Shown piece after piece: positions 35,631 through 46,288 of a stretch of DNA of 64,000 bases. The notes under the pieces are model-generated. The model made no database searches and was not told the origin of the DNA. It saw nothing but the letters and a program-made list of their open reading frames with translations. Source of the DNA: Pogostemon cablin. Taxonomy: Eukaryota > Streptophyta > Magnoliopsida > Lamiales > Lamiaceae. The DNA is taken from contig CM042998.1 in NCBI GenBank assembly GCA_023678885.1, positions 1,429,820-1,493,819 on the forward strand, written 5' to 3'. The position numbers and the translations under genes are program-made. Position 1 is the stretch's first letter. Every line of letters starts with the position of its first letter.

Positions 35631-37279
35631 ATGGCAGATGAGATACTTAAAGAATATGGTTTCGACATCTCATATAATTTGGCCCTCAAATCAAAACATA
35701 TTGCTGTGGGACACACGTACGGAGACCATCGTTCTTCCTTCAAATCCCTACCTTTGTACTTGCACTATCTTAAGTTGCAAAATCAAGGCACGTACACAGC
35801 GTTGGCAACTGCAGATGATAGTTGTTTCAAGTAAGTAAATACACACTCTTTATAAATTATGAGGTATAAAAGTGTACTAAATATTTCGATGCAGGTATGT
35901 CGACTACGCAGTTGGTGCTTCTATATGGGGTTTTGTCAAAGCGAGCAGTCCCGTGATTATCATTGATGGTACACAAATGAGAGAGAATTACCGTGGGATC
36001 GTGTTTGTTGCAGTCACTCAGGATGACAATCACAATGTTTTTCCCTAGCTGTTGGTGTTGGTGACAATGAAAATAATGAGTCATGGTGCTGGTTTCTTCA
36101 AAGGTTGAAGGAATCGTACAAAGCTCCTAATGGGCTAGTTATTGTTTCTGACACGCATAAAAGTATCTCACACGCTATACATACTGTGTACTAAGGCACA
36201 CCATGGTTTATGTTCTTATCATCTACAGAAAAGGCTCAAAGGATTTGGAAAGGTTGTGTTGCATCATTTCAGTATGGCTGTGGAGGCATACACCAAGCGT
36301 GAATTCAAGAGGTATGGGCACTTTTTAGTATTAGTATTAAGTTTTTATTTGATTTATCACATTACCGTACTACACAGATGGGAAGGGAAGCTGTGCAACT
36401 GTAATGATGCTCGATTGATGGCTTTGCTAGAGAGGTGGGGCTACGATAAATGGTCGAGGTTTCACTGCCCTATCACTCATTACGAGTTCACATCATCAAA
36501 TACAGCTGAGACCTTTAACAAGGCCATCCTATGGGCCAGGACACTACCCATTTGTAGTTTATTAGAGGTTGTGCGTGCTCTCATTCAGAGATGGTTCTAT
36601 GACAGAAGAACGATTGCAGAGAATAGTCGGGAAATACTTTGCACATGAGTGCACAGAGAGTTGGCAGCGTTGAATGGTGAGGCATGGAAACTTAAAGTGG
36701 AAAATCTTACAGCGACAACATTCAAGGTCACTTCCACTACAAAAAACTTCACTGTTGATTTAAGGGATTGTACTTGCTCATGTGGCAGATTCCAGTACCA
36801 TCAATACCCTTGCATTCACGCGTTGAAGGCGATAGAGCAAGTTGAAATGCTATTACACTTGTAATATAAGCTTTCATACTCAGTAATTGCCTTAATATGA
36901 TAATTATCTATTTCATAATACTCTGGTCTCAATGTGTGCTTGTAACAGGCATTGCAAACTTGCGATTACTGCATTTGTTGCACCTCGGTATCATCGAACG
37001 GCTATACTATCATTATGGCAAGATGTTGTTATGTCTATGCCCAATCCTTTCGACTGGTGAACGCCAGAGCATGTGAGTAGTGTTCGTGTGAATGAGCCAC
37101 CATCACATCGACAGGCAGACAAACCTCGTACCACGCGTCTGCGTTCTACTGCAGAGTCTTCGAGGGGTACTCGGGGACGTCAACGTTGCAGCAGATGCGG
37201 AGAGCCGGGACATAACAAAGTGAAATGTCAATCCAATATAGCAGGTCACATAAGGGGAAACTGTGGATCAAATGATTGA
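35631..37279 (+). pseudogene. Mutator-like (MULE) transposase remnant
   Basis: Remains of a MURA-type transposase. An intron with GTAAGT donor (about 35832) and GATGCAG acceptor (about 35894) joins DDSCFK to YVDYAVGASIWGF, the conserved start of the MULE DDE domain. VIIIDGTQ (first Asp), the NNESWCWFL segment and VSDTHKS (second Asp) follow. CSYHL, EAYTKREFKR, WSRFHCP and the SNTAETFN block come next. A SWIM zinc finger CTCSCGRFQYHQYPCIHA is near 36770-36825, and a CCHC knuckle CSRCGEPGHNKVKC is near 37188-37230. A base missing at about 36045 (NVFP then TAG) and further shifts break the frame, and the N-terminal part is absent. It converges on the Ulp1-like gene, with which it probably forms one element. 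Confidence 0.9.
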
Positions 37280-39774
37280 AATGCAAAGTTGGAGGAAAAA
37301 ACAGTCTGGACTTGGTGTTCGTTTTCATGTTTTAAGTATGATCTATCATAAAAATAGGTGAAATGTCTCTTGTTTTCCTTGCAAGAATGTTTTAGTACAC
37401 TAATTTCATATAACACAACTTGAAAAGAAGAACATATTAACGAAAAGAAAGGTTTGTATTCCCACCCTTTCTCACGTAAAGGTTGTACGCAAATATATCC
37501 CGTGCCTATTTTTTCCGGTACTCCATCAGGTGTGCATCATTTCCCCATGAATCGTCGCCTGTGAGTAGATACTGTATTTCTCTGATGCAAGCCTGACCAC
37601 AACACCAACTGTCATCCTGAATGTAGTACATGGATGCTAGTGGTCTAGCCCACTTTAGAGTGGCTCTGAAATTCTGTTCTGGAGTGTCATACAGGGCAAC
37701 ACTTCGATGGAACATGATAGGGAGCAACCTTCGCAAGTGCAATGTGCTCTCCTTTCTACTATCATCAATAGCTTTAATATCTACCCACGTGTGAAAAAAA
37801 GAATCAAAGACAACGATCTTCAAAGACCTTATATAAACACATACAGCGAAATGGTGCAAATTAAAAAATTAATGATCTAGTGCAAATTAACGATCTTCAA
37901 AGACCTTATAACAACAGCTGTAGAATGAAATCAGAATTACAACAATAATGATCTAGTTCTTTCCGAAAAATTAAAAAATGTGCTAGAAAGAAAATATGTC
38001 AATGATCAGATAAATAAGTATAGTGTGTAATTAATTTTATATTTATCACATACCTCATCCTCCAACCAAACATTTGGTGTGATCATTCTCACGAAGAAAT
38101 TATTCTTCACTTGGTACCTTATGCCGACGTCCATCATACACATGTATGTAATAACCTTTACATATGCCTGTACTATGGTACGCCCTAATAATAAAAGAAG
38201 AACATATTAAGGATATTTCTTACATTACAGGGGACATCATGAAATTTTCCCAAGCTCTGTTGATCTTGGCATCATCCACAGTTGTGTATGGGGATTGGAC
38301 TGCCGTCGCTTTTCTCTTCGGACGTTGCGGACGATGTTGAAAGTGCTTTTCAGCCGACACCATACTGAAACTCGTGTCTGCATGAAATCCTGAACTGGGC
38401 CATACAGGAGTTGAGACTCCGGGTGTAGAATAACCATGCTGTCTTTGTGATCCGGGCGCTTCAGGCAATCTTGTTGAGTCACCTGGTATTAGCTTCACAT
38501 CTTCGGCAAAGAGGCCACTTGGTGTTGCATAACTAGTCTGTGGGTGTGTAGTATGAGCACTCTGTTGTTCCTCCCATGTAGATGGAATACTTGGTGCTTC
38601 GTACGTAGATGGCTCAGGTGGTGGACCCTTGAATCCCTCCTTAAACATTTTGTATATCGAACCAAGAATTGACCTCTCGTGGCTACGCTGCATCTGGGTC
38701 TGTGCTCCAATAAAACAACCAACATCCTTTTTAATTTCACCGTGGCCCTCCTCCTGGTACCTACAAATATCAGCTGGTTGTGTATCCCGTGTGTCAAACC
38801 TCTTCTCCCATCTGTCGTCTCGATCCAGTAGCTGAGCAAAAAGGGCGTCATGTTCAAAATTTTTTTTATCATGATCATCCATTCTCCTCACAATCCGATC
38901 GTACTATTCTTGAGACAGACCCCCACTGTCTTGTTTCTGGTGATGAGGCACGGAGTGATCCCATTGTTGACTTGATCTGGATTGAAGATGGTAATCATCC
39001 TGTGTAGATGGAGGGCTACCCTATATTCCGTGATACCCTAGACCTCCTTGACTATAGACAGATCCTTAAAACCCACTATAATAACCCTGCTGTGATCCTT
39101 CACTTCCACCATAAGGATGAGGCTGATGTGGGCCCTGAAATCCACCATAAGGAGAAGAGTGAGATGGTGGTTGAAATCCAGCAGAAGGGAAATATGATTT
39201 TCCAAAGACATGAGGATATGAACTCTCCGGAATGACCATCAGCGGGTGTGGAACTACATCATTATGGGGGGCCATGGGTAGGAGGCATATGCGTGGACAC
39301 TCTCGGCCAGACTGAGATGGCCGCGGGGTGAATTCACAACTGGTATGTAAGAGGTGTCATCCTGATCACCCATAAACTCATCGTCATCATCATTATCATC
39401 CCCTCCGATGGCATATAAATCACGTAGTAAGTCCTCTGCAGTTCTGTGTTGGCCCCCAAATATTGTATCATCATCAACCTCAACATTTATCCTTCCACAG
39501 TATTGCTCGCCACCAGCATAATTGGAAGAAATGTTCACTTCAACAAGAATGGCACACTCACTAATAGCTTCATCTTCGGAATCAGAACTTGAGCGCACGG
39601 CCTTTTACTTACCCTTACCCTTCCATTTTGGTTTTGGATCCCCAAAAGACCTAAATTGAATCTGAAAACCAGAACTCCAATCAGAATGTATTCCTCTAAA
39701 ATATGGTCGGTGGGACTCCTCAGGGAGGATGGCAGGTAAATCAAGAACTCTCGGGTCCTGAAAGTAAAATAATA

Positions 39775-39855
39775 CTCCCTCCGTCCTATAATTTTTTGCA
39801 CACTTCCTTTGTAATTTACAAAGGAAATATGCAAAAAATTCTAGGACGGAGGAAG
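39775..39855. mobile_element. Short near-perfect hairpin MITE
   Basis: 81 bp, almost a single palindrome: CTCCCTCCGTCCTATAATTT at the left, its inverse at the right, and TTTGTAA/TTACAAA at the centre, flanked by TA. It sits in an apparent intron of the Ulp1-like gene. As RNA it would fold into one long stem of about 38 bp. Confidence 0.9.
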
Positions 39856-40999
39856 TATAAAATAAAGACATATACTCATGTGACCAAGATAATATCCAAA
39901 TGCATCCAATTTAGATACTCAAAACCTTAAACTCATATAAAAAACAAAATGATAAACTTGTCTAAAAAACTGAGTATCGTCAACTTTTTTGGCAGTTGTA
40001 TATTTCCAGCGAATACACAGAGGTCTAATGTCAGGATCGGACTGTCCATCGGTCAGGTGTGCTGCAAAACCTTCAATACGCTCGGAGGCCCAAACCTGTG
40101 ACCAAACATCAAAGTGATTTGAATTCAACATATAACTTTTTAAATGTAATTAATATAAGAATATAAAAGTTTCACATAAACTCGGTATCACTTACTGCTA
40201 GGGCAAATGAGCATCCATAAAAACTGATGCACTGCTGTTTGCCTACACCTTCCACCGTAGTCTTCATAGAGTCCATATGGTGCAGTAGGTTAGGAATGTG
40301 TACTTCCCCCAAGGAAAAGAGTTCCACTGGTGAGCATTCTCAGCTAAAAACCATACCCATGGTTCTATGTATACTTTGGACGTATCCCGACCTATCAAAA
40401 AGTAGTATAGAAGTAGAATATTGGCCGCCTTCACCGCGGTATGGCCCTTATATTTATTTTTATTGAATCTTTTCATAAGTTCATCAACTAGGACCCTCTT
40501 CGTACGAAAGCTAGCAAACAAACTGTCTGGTGGTAGCTGAAATGAATCATTGGGGTCAATATCCCCACTATCCTCAAACCCTAGTCCCTAACACGCATAA
40601 ACTACAGTGGTGTGAAGCTAAAAATTGTATCAGACACCCTGAAGTACCGGGTGTACATATGTGAACCAGGGATTAAAACCTCTTGAGCCATCAACTGAAA
40701 TAACGCTTTAGGAGACCATAATCAGAATCCAACTCCCAAAAATGACCGAAACACGATCTTCTGAACATCCGTACTATTTGATCACCACTATTTGTAAGCA
40801 TCTCGCGTATGCAGTTCAAAACATTCGTAGGCCTACAATACCCTTTAATCCCAATTTTTCGTGATTGAAGACCATGTCGTTTCCAGCTCCACTACATTGC
40901 ATGCTAACTTGATTAGATATATCATTTTTCTTAATAAAATAAGATTATACCACTTTCAAAATATATTTTCAAATATATATTTCAAGCGTTACATACTAT

Positions 41000-42330
41000 A
41001 TTATGCTCAAAAATGACCAAACATGCTCAATTATGCTATAAAAATCGACGGACATGCTCAATTAGGGTCAAATGATCAGCGGACATACTCAATTAGGGTC
41101 AATAATTTGGCGGACATGCTCATTTAAGCCCAACAAATACCAAACATAAATAATTATGCCATAAAAATCGGCCGACAGGCTCAAATGGAATATAAAAATC
41201 GGCGGACAAGCACAATTAGGGTAAATAATTTGGCGGACATGCTAATTTAAGCCCAAAAAATACCAAACATAAACAATTATGCTATAAAAATTGGCGGACA
41301 GGCTCAAATGGACTATAAAAATCGGCGGACAAGCTCAATTAGGGTAAATAATTCGGCGGACATGCTAATTTAAGTCCAACAAAAATACCAAACATAAACA
41401 ATTATGCTATAAAAATCGGCGGACAGGCTCAAATGGACTATAAAAATCGGCGGACAAGCACAATTATGGTCAATAATTCGGCAGACATGCTAAGTTAAGC
41501 CCAACAAATACCTAACATAAACAATTATGCTAATAAAAATCGGCGGACAGGCTCAAATGGACTATAAAAATCGGCGGACAAGCTCTGTAAGGGTCAAATA
41601 ATCGGAGGACATGCTCAATTAGGGTAAAAAAATGGCGGACATGCTAATTTAACCCTAAACAAATACCAAACATAAACAATATGCTATAAAAATCGGCGGA
41701 CAAGCTCTATTAAGCTGTATAAATCGGTGGACATGCTCTATTATGCAGAAAACATGGAATAGTTGCAAATTACACATTAATTCATCGGCGGACAAACTCT
41801 ATTAATTGGCGGATAGGGTCGATTATTCTCACAAAATCAGAATTACATGCTGAATTTTGCTAAAAGTTGAGGGACAAGCTCAATTAGAATAAAAAATTTG
41901 GCGGACAAGGTCTTGGATTCTCAAAAAATTGGAATCACATGCTGAATTTTGCAAAAAAGTTGACGGACAAGCTCAAATTGACTAAAAATTTCGGTGGACA
42001 AGCTATATTATGATCAAAAAATGGCATAACATGCTCAATTATGCTAAAAATATCAGCGAACAAGCTCAATTATATGTCAATTACAATAGAAATTTCGGCG
42101 GACAAGCTCAATTATGCTAGAAATATTGGCGGATAGGTTCATTTTAGCTAGATTTATTGGCGAACAAGCTCAATTAGGCTCAAATAATGGGCGGACATGT
42201 TCATTAACGCTGAAATAATTGGCAGATATTCTAAATTTTCTTTAATATATGGGCGGACATGCTCAATTATCCTCAAATGAACTGCAAACTTGCAAAATAG
42301 TTTATTTCTGCGGCGGACACGACACCTTCC
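41000..42330. repeat. GGCGGACA minisatellite with higher-order repeats
   Basis: About 1.3 kb of imperfect tandem repeats. The basic unit is roughly 25-35 bases with core TCGGCGGACA(A/T)GCTCAATTA and variable AT-rich spacing; the core occurs more than 20 times. Between about 41140 and 41670 these form a higher-order unit of about 123 bases, marked by ACCAAACATAAACAATTATG, repeated about four times; the last interval is longer. It lies in the first intron of the Ulp1-like remnant, downstream of its exon 1 on the minus strand. No coding frame spans it. Confidence 0.93.
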
Positions 42331-42555
42331 TACATCAACAATACTAAAATCTAACTAGTTCCTCTTCGGAGGATCAGATTAAACCCAATTACACTAAATC
42401 AATACACACTCAATTTCGCACTAAATCATACAGATATACAAACGACTTATGCAAAAAAAAAAAAATTACACCTAATTTACAAGCAAAATTCCAACGAATC
42501 CCTAAAACCCACCCTAAACCCCCAAATTGAAATACTATCGTACCTGATTTTCCAT

Positions 42556-42708
42556 ATTTGGTTCTGCAACTTTCCGACGTGGAGATGATGTGGGAAGCGT
42601 GCAGATATGGCCGGAGGGAGAGCTATGTCCCGAGACAAATCGGGAATTCGAGAGTGAGAGAAAGAGAAAGAAAAATCGAGGAGAGAGAGAGAGAGAGTGT
42701 GTGTAAAC
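42556..42708. promoter_or_regulatory. Probable 5' leader of the Ulp1-like gene (minus)
   Basis: GC-richer stretch upstream of the predicted ATG at 42555, ending in a GAGA-rich tract (CTCTC on the transcribed strand; about 42655-42700). GTGTAAAC at 42701-42708 is the left target copy of the hAT element. Confidence 0.4.
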
Positions 42709-43125
42709 TAGGGGTGGGAAAAAATACCGAAAATTCGGTATACCGCGCTCGTTGTATCGAAAAATACCGAAAAATATCGAATTTTCAACATATCGAAATT
42801 TTCGGTACGGTATGGTTATCGTACCGATAATTTCAGTACGGTATCGGTATTATATATTAAAATTTTCGGTATTTCGGTATTGGTATACCTATACCGAAAT
42901 ACCAAAAATTTTTATATTTATTTTTTAAAAAATTAATTATACATAATACTATATTTAAGTATATTTTATTACTAATATATATAAATTATATGTATGTAAT
43001 TATGCATCACATTTATTCATATTTATTTTTTAAAATTTAAAATAAACTCTAATAAAATTAAATATAATACACTTATAAATTAAAATATATAAAAATATAA
43101 TAACCAATTTTTTTTATCTAAAATA

Positions 43126-43170
<45 letters not shown>

Positions 43171-43542
43171 TCATTAATAAATTAGAAGATGTTATTAAAG
43201 TAGAATGTTTGAAATTAGAAAGTTTATTATTTTAAAATATTTTTATATTAATTTTATTATTTTTATTAAAATTTAATATTATTTTTCGGTATGATTCGGT
43301 AAATCGGTATTTTTCGGTATGTTGAATTTTCGGTATGAACGGTGTGCCAACGTTTCGGTATTAATCGGTATTTACCGAAAAATCGGTATGATATAATTTT
43401 CAGTACGGTATCGGTATCCGATTTAATTTATCGAAATTTCGTTATACCGAAATTTCGATATCGGTATCGGTATGGATTTTTTCATATCGAAATTTTCGGT
43501 ACGGTATCGGTATTTTCGGTATGCCGATGTTACCCACCCCTA
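42709..43542. mobile_element. hAT-type non-autonomous element, 834 bp
   Basis: The ends TAGGGGTGGG and CCCACCCCTA are inverted repeats, and an exact 8-bp target duplication GTGTAAAC lies at 42701-42708 and 43543-43550. Both subterminal regions are packed with TTTCGGTA/TACCGAAA motifs in both orientations, typical of hAT transposase-binding arrays. An (AT)n run is at about 43133-43167. No coding potential. Confidence 0.9.
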
Positions 43543-43550
43543 GTGTAAAC

Positions 43551-44005
43551 AGGTTTTGAAATTTTTAGATAAGGGGTCAAAGATTCTCAAAAAACTGCCA
43601 CCCACCTTTCTGATTTTCCAAAAAGAAAGGGAATATAAATGAAATGTGTCATGGGGGTAAAATCGGGTATATACACAAAAATCGGACAAATAAGATGTTT
43701 TTCAAAAATTAGTGCAAACTTGATGTTGCATACTGAAAATAGGCAATATAAGTGTTGTTCCTGAAAGTTAATGTAATAAGCGTGCAAGTTCTCTTTATTT
43801 TTAGTAAATTTTTTAGTTCCATTAATTAATATTAAAAAGAAAATTAGCATTTGTCCAAAAAAAAAAAAGAAAAGGGGGGGGGGGGGGGGGGGGTAAAATG
43901 CCTTAATGTATTTCTGCTTATTAACCGTGTATATTTATCTTCATCTGCCAAAAGACAAGTCCATTCGATCAAAAAAGCTCTGAAACATATAAGCTAAAAT
44001 CGAAT
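43551..44005. other. Upstream region of NLR pseudogene 2, with a G20 homopolymer
   Basis: No gene. A purine tract ends in 20 consecutive G (43874-43893), about 110 bases before the NLR start codon. A TATA-like ATATTTAT lies near 43930. Confidence 0.7.
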
Positions 44006-45206
44006 ATGGCTTATGCTGCAGTTGTTTCGCTCCAACGAACAACAGATCTAGTCCTCAATTATAATCTGTATACCATTTCTGTTGATGAAAGGGAACAGAT
44101 CACATCCATCCGTGAACACGTGAATTTCTTGATACCGTTCCTAGAACTAGAAAGCCAATCATTTGGAAGGCAAAATCAGGGATTTGTCCTGTGGAAGCAG
44201 AAAGGGAATATCTTTCCTTTCTGTCATTGCCACAAGAAATCTGGAGGATGCGTCATTTTGTGGTACAAAATTGTGTATTACCCTATCCAATTCTTTCACA
44301 TGGATTATGTGCTCTTCCTCTAGAAAATCTGCATACACTTTCGCTCGAATCATGTACATGGGGGAGTGAAGCGATCTTGAAAATGATTCCAAATCTCAAA
44401 AAATTGGCAATCATGTGTTCTACTTATGGATGTAACTGCACCCACAATCTTGTGAATCTGCATCAGCTTGAAAAGTTGAAAATATCTAGGAAACAATCAT
44501 GGCAAGAGCGATATCTTCTTGCTTTTCCATTGACACTAAAAAAGCTGACCCTTATTGGCGGACGACTCCCTTGGAAAGATATGACAATTGTTGGTTCGTT
44601 GCCTAATCTTGAAGTCCTCAAACTAAGAGAATTCGCCTGTGACGGCAATATTGAGAATTCAAATCTCAAATATTGGACAAGTGAAAGCGATTATTTCCCC
44701 ACACTCAAGTGCCTGATACTTCATGATTGTCCGTGTTTGAAGATGAAATTGGTGATATTCAGACAGTTGAACTGATTGAGGTGGACAAAAAAAATCAGTA
44801 TCTTGTGAAGTCGGCCAAACAAATACAAGAAAAACAACTTAGTTATGGAAATGAATTCATTGCATTCACTTCATGCATGTAATTGGAGCTCTATTTAAAA
44901 GTGATTTATTAATATTTGTTTAGTAACAAATACATATAAACGATCACTGGAAACTGATACATGAGTTATTGTTCTTTGCTTCAGGATCTAAAAATCTCAG
45001 CATTTATTAAAAATAAAATCCAGTCATGGTTGGAGGACAGCGAGATAAAAGAAATGATTCTAGCCAGTGTTCTGGTGGTGTTACTGTCGATCCTATCGTG
45101 TGCATATTTTCTCATGAGTTACCTGCAGCTGCCTACTATGTGGAGAGACTTTGTTGTGGTTGTGCTTTTAATTTACTTCCTCTGTGTCATACCTGCACAT
45201 ATTTAG
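44006..45206 (+). pseudogene. NLR pseudogene 2 (R1-like): NB-ARC deleted, membrane-tail exon kept
   Basis: The first about 50 residues (MAYAAVVSLQRTTDLVLN...) match the family coiled coil. Near 44195-44205 the sequence jumps directly into the leucine-rich repeats (PQEIWRMRHFV), so the rest of the coiled coil and the whole NB-ARC, roughly 1.5 kb, are gone. The LRR part runs to about 44775 with GGRLPWKDMTIVGSLPNLEVLKL, and frameshifts occur at both ends. A GT donor at 44878 and a TGCTTCAG acceptor ending at 44984 lead to exon 2 (44985-45206). This starts DLKISAF and encodes two hydrophobic stretches, MILASVLVVLLSILSCAYFL and FVVVVLLIYFLCVIPA, before its stop. The exon layout matches the intact gene at 59341. 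Confidence 0.92.
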
Positions 45207-45478
45207 CTCTACGAAGTTTTAAAAAAAAAAAAGATTTTTTTTTTATTTTTTTATGATGATGTGAGGAAGAGAAAGAATATTTTGTGTAATTAAATGAAAT
45301 AAAATGAATCAGCTTGTTGGAAAAAAGTTGATGGCATCAAGTCATCGTTATAAGAATCCTAATTCGTTACCAATTGAAAATCAAATTTGAGTCCATTCAT
45401 TTGAGTGAGTAGTCGGTGACCAAGTGAGCTAACACAAAAAGAGTTGCATTTGGTTCGCTTTTGCGGGTAGTTTTACTA
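45207..45478. other. Non-coding interval; SINE-like scrap
   Basis: A-rich and T-rich tracts, then (about 45395-45430) a short stretch GTCGGTGACCAAGTGAGCTA resembling the head of the SINE at 7358-7535 in inverse orientation. No gene. Confidence 0.4.
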
Positions 45479-45483
45479 GTGTA

Positions 45484-46050
45484 TGCTGGAAAATTTTAAT
45501 TTTCAATATAGTCTAATTGTGGATAATATATTATTATGCAATTATATTAAATATTCAATTATTTTATGAACTTAATTAAATGATCCAATTTAGTTGATAA
45601 GTCCATGGCTATAATATTTTGATATGGGCCAATTGAGTAGATACTCAATACTATATGACTGAGTGATTATGGGTAGCTCAGTTGTATAATATATAAAGGT
45701 TCACAGGTTATGGTCCTCAATACACTAAACCGAACATGGTCTTCCCCTCTCTCCATCGGGAGGGATTACTACGGTCTCATTATGGGTGGCCCAGTTGTAT
45801 AGTATATAAAAGCTCACAGGTTATGGTCCTCAATACACTAAGCCGAACATGGTCTTCCCTTCTCCCCATCGGGAGGGATTACTACGGTCTCATAGGAATA
45901 AGGAGGCTTAGTTGAGGAATGACATAAAACCACTGATTTCGAGTTCGTGGTCCATCGATACAACTCCATGAATTAAGGTACGCTTCCACTTTACGGTTAG
46001 ATCTCGTTAATCATAATAAGACTAAAGGCATTATGGATTTATTTCCAACA
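45484..46050 (+). repeat. Copia-B 5' LTR, expanded by a tandem duplication
   Basis: It matches the 463-bp 3' LTR but carries a 113-bp tandem duplication (45668-45780 and 45781-45893, each from TATGGGT to GGTCTCA). It also lacks a 9-bp repeat near the end: 463 + 113 - 9 = 567, the observed length. Confidence 0.88.
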
Positions 46051-46288
46051 AGTGGTATTACAGCCACCCTATTTAACCATATTTATGATTCTCTGAGATC
46101 GGAAAGAATTATGTTTGGATCTAAGGTACGCTTCCGCTTTACGGTTAGATCTCGTTAATCATAATAAGACTAAAGACATTATGAATTTATGAATTTATTT
46201 CCAACAAGTGGTATCAGAGCCACCCTATTTATGATTCTATGAGATTGGAAAGAATTATGTTTGGATCTAAATTTTTGCTTGTTTGGAT
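45977..46288 (+). repeat. 156-bp tandem duplication across the LTR end and primer-binding site of Copia-B
   Basis: The segment from AAGGTACGCTTCC through LTR end CCAACA and the primer-binding site to GTTTGGATCTA occurs twice in tandem. The inner copy of the primer-binding site is canonical (46209-46221); the outer one (46053-46065, TGGTATTACAGCC) is mutated. Confidence 0.85.

Larger units (their letters stand above)
37506..42555 (-). pseudogene. Ulp1-like cysteine protease / DUF1985 gene of a Kaonashi-type MULE, decayed
   Basis: A multi-exon minus-strand gene remnant. Exon 1 probably starts at 42555 (MENQ, donor CAG/GTACGA), and intron 1 holds the minisatellite. Around 40930-40264 lies a DUF1985-like domain (CFGHFWELDSDY, then ILLLYYFLIGRDTSKV and NSFPWGKYTF). 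Then come the QVWASERIEGFAAHL exon (near 40100-39960), an exon after acceptor TTTCAG near 39762, an acidic Ser/Asp stretch (39598-39254), a Pro/Gly/Tyr-rich region and the frame 38891-38220. The Ulp1/C48 end follows: HHFAVCVYIRSLKIVVFDS (catalytic His and Asp) and the QDDSWCCGQA cysteine region (37859-37506). In-frame stops (39605, about 40670) and shifts make it a pseudogene. Ulp1 genes in MULEs are known as KI/Kaonashi elements. Confidence 0.8.

Noticed and set aside
39605..39871. A separate 88-residue minus-strand gene
   Set aside because: It is continuous in frame with the Ulp1-like gene, apart from one stop codon and a nested MITE.
41000..42330. Possible CRISPR-like array
   Set aside because: Repeats are imperfect with similar, non-unique spacers in a plant nuclear context; it is a minisatellite.
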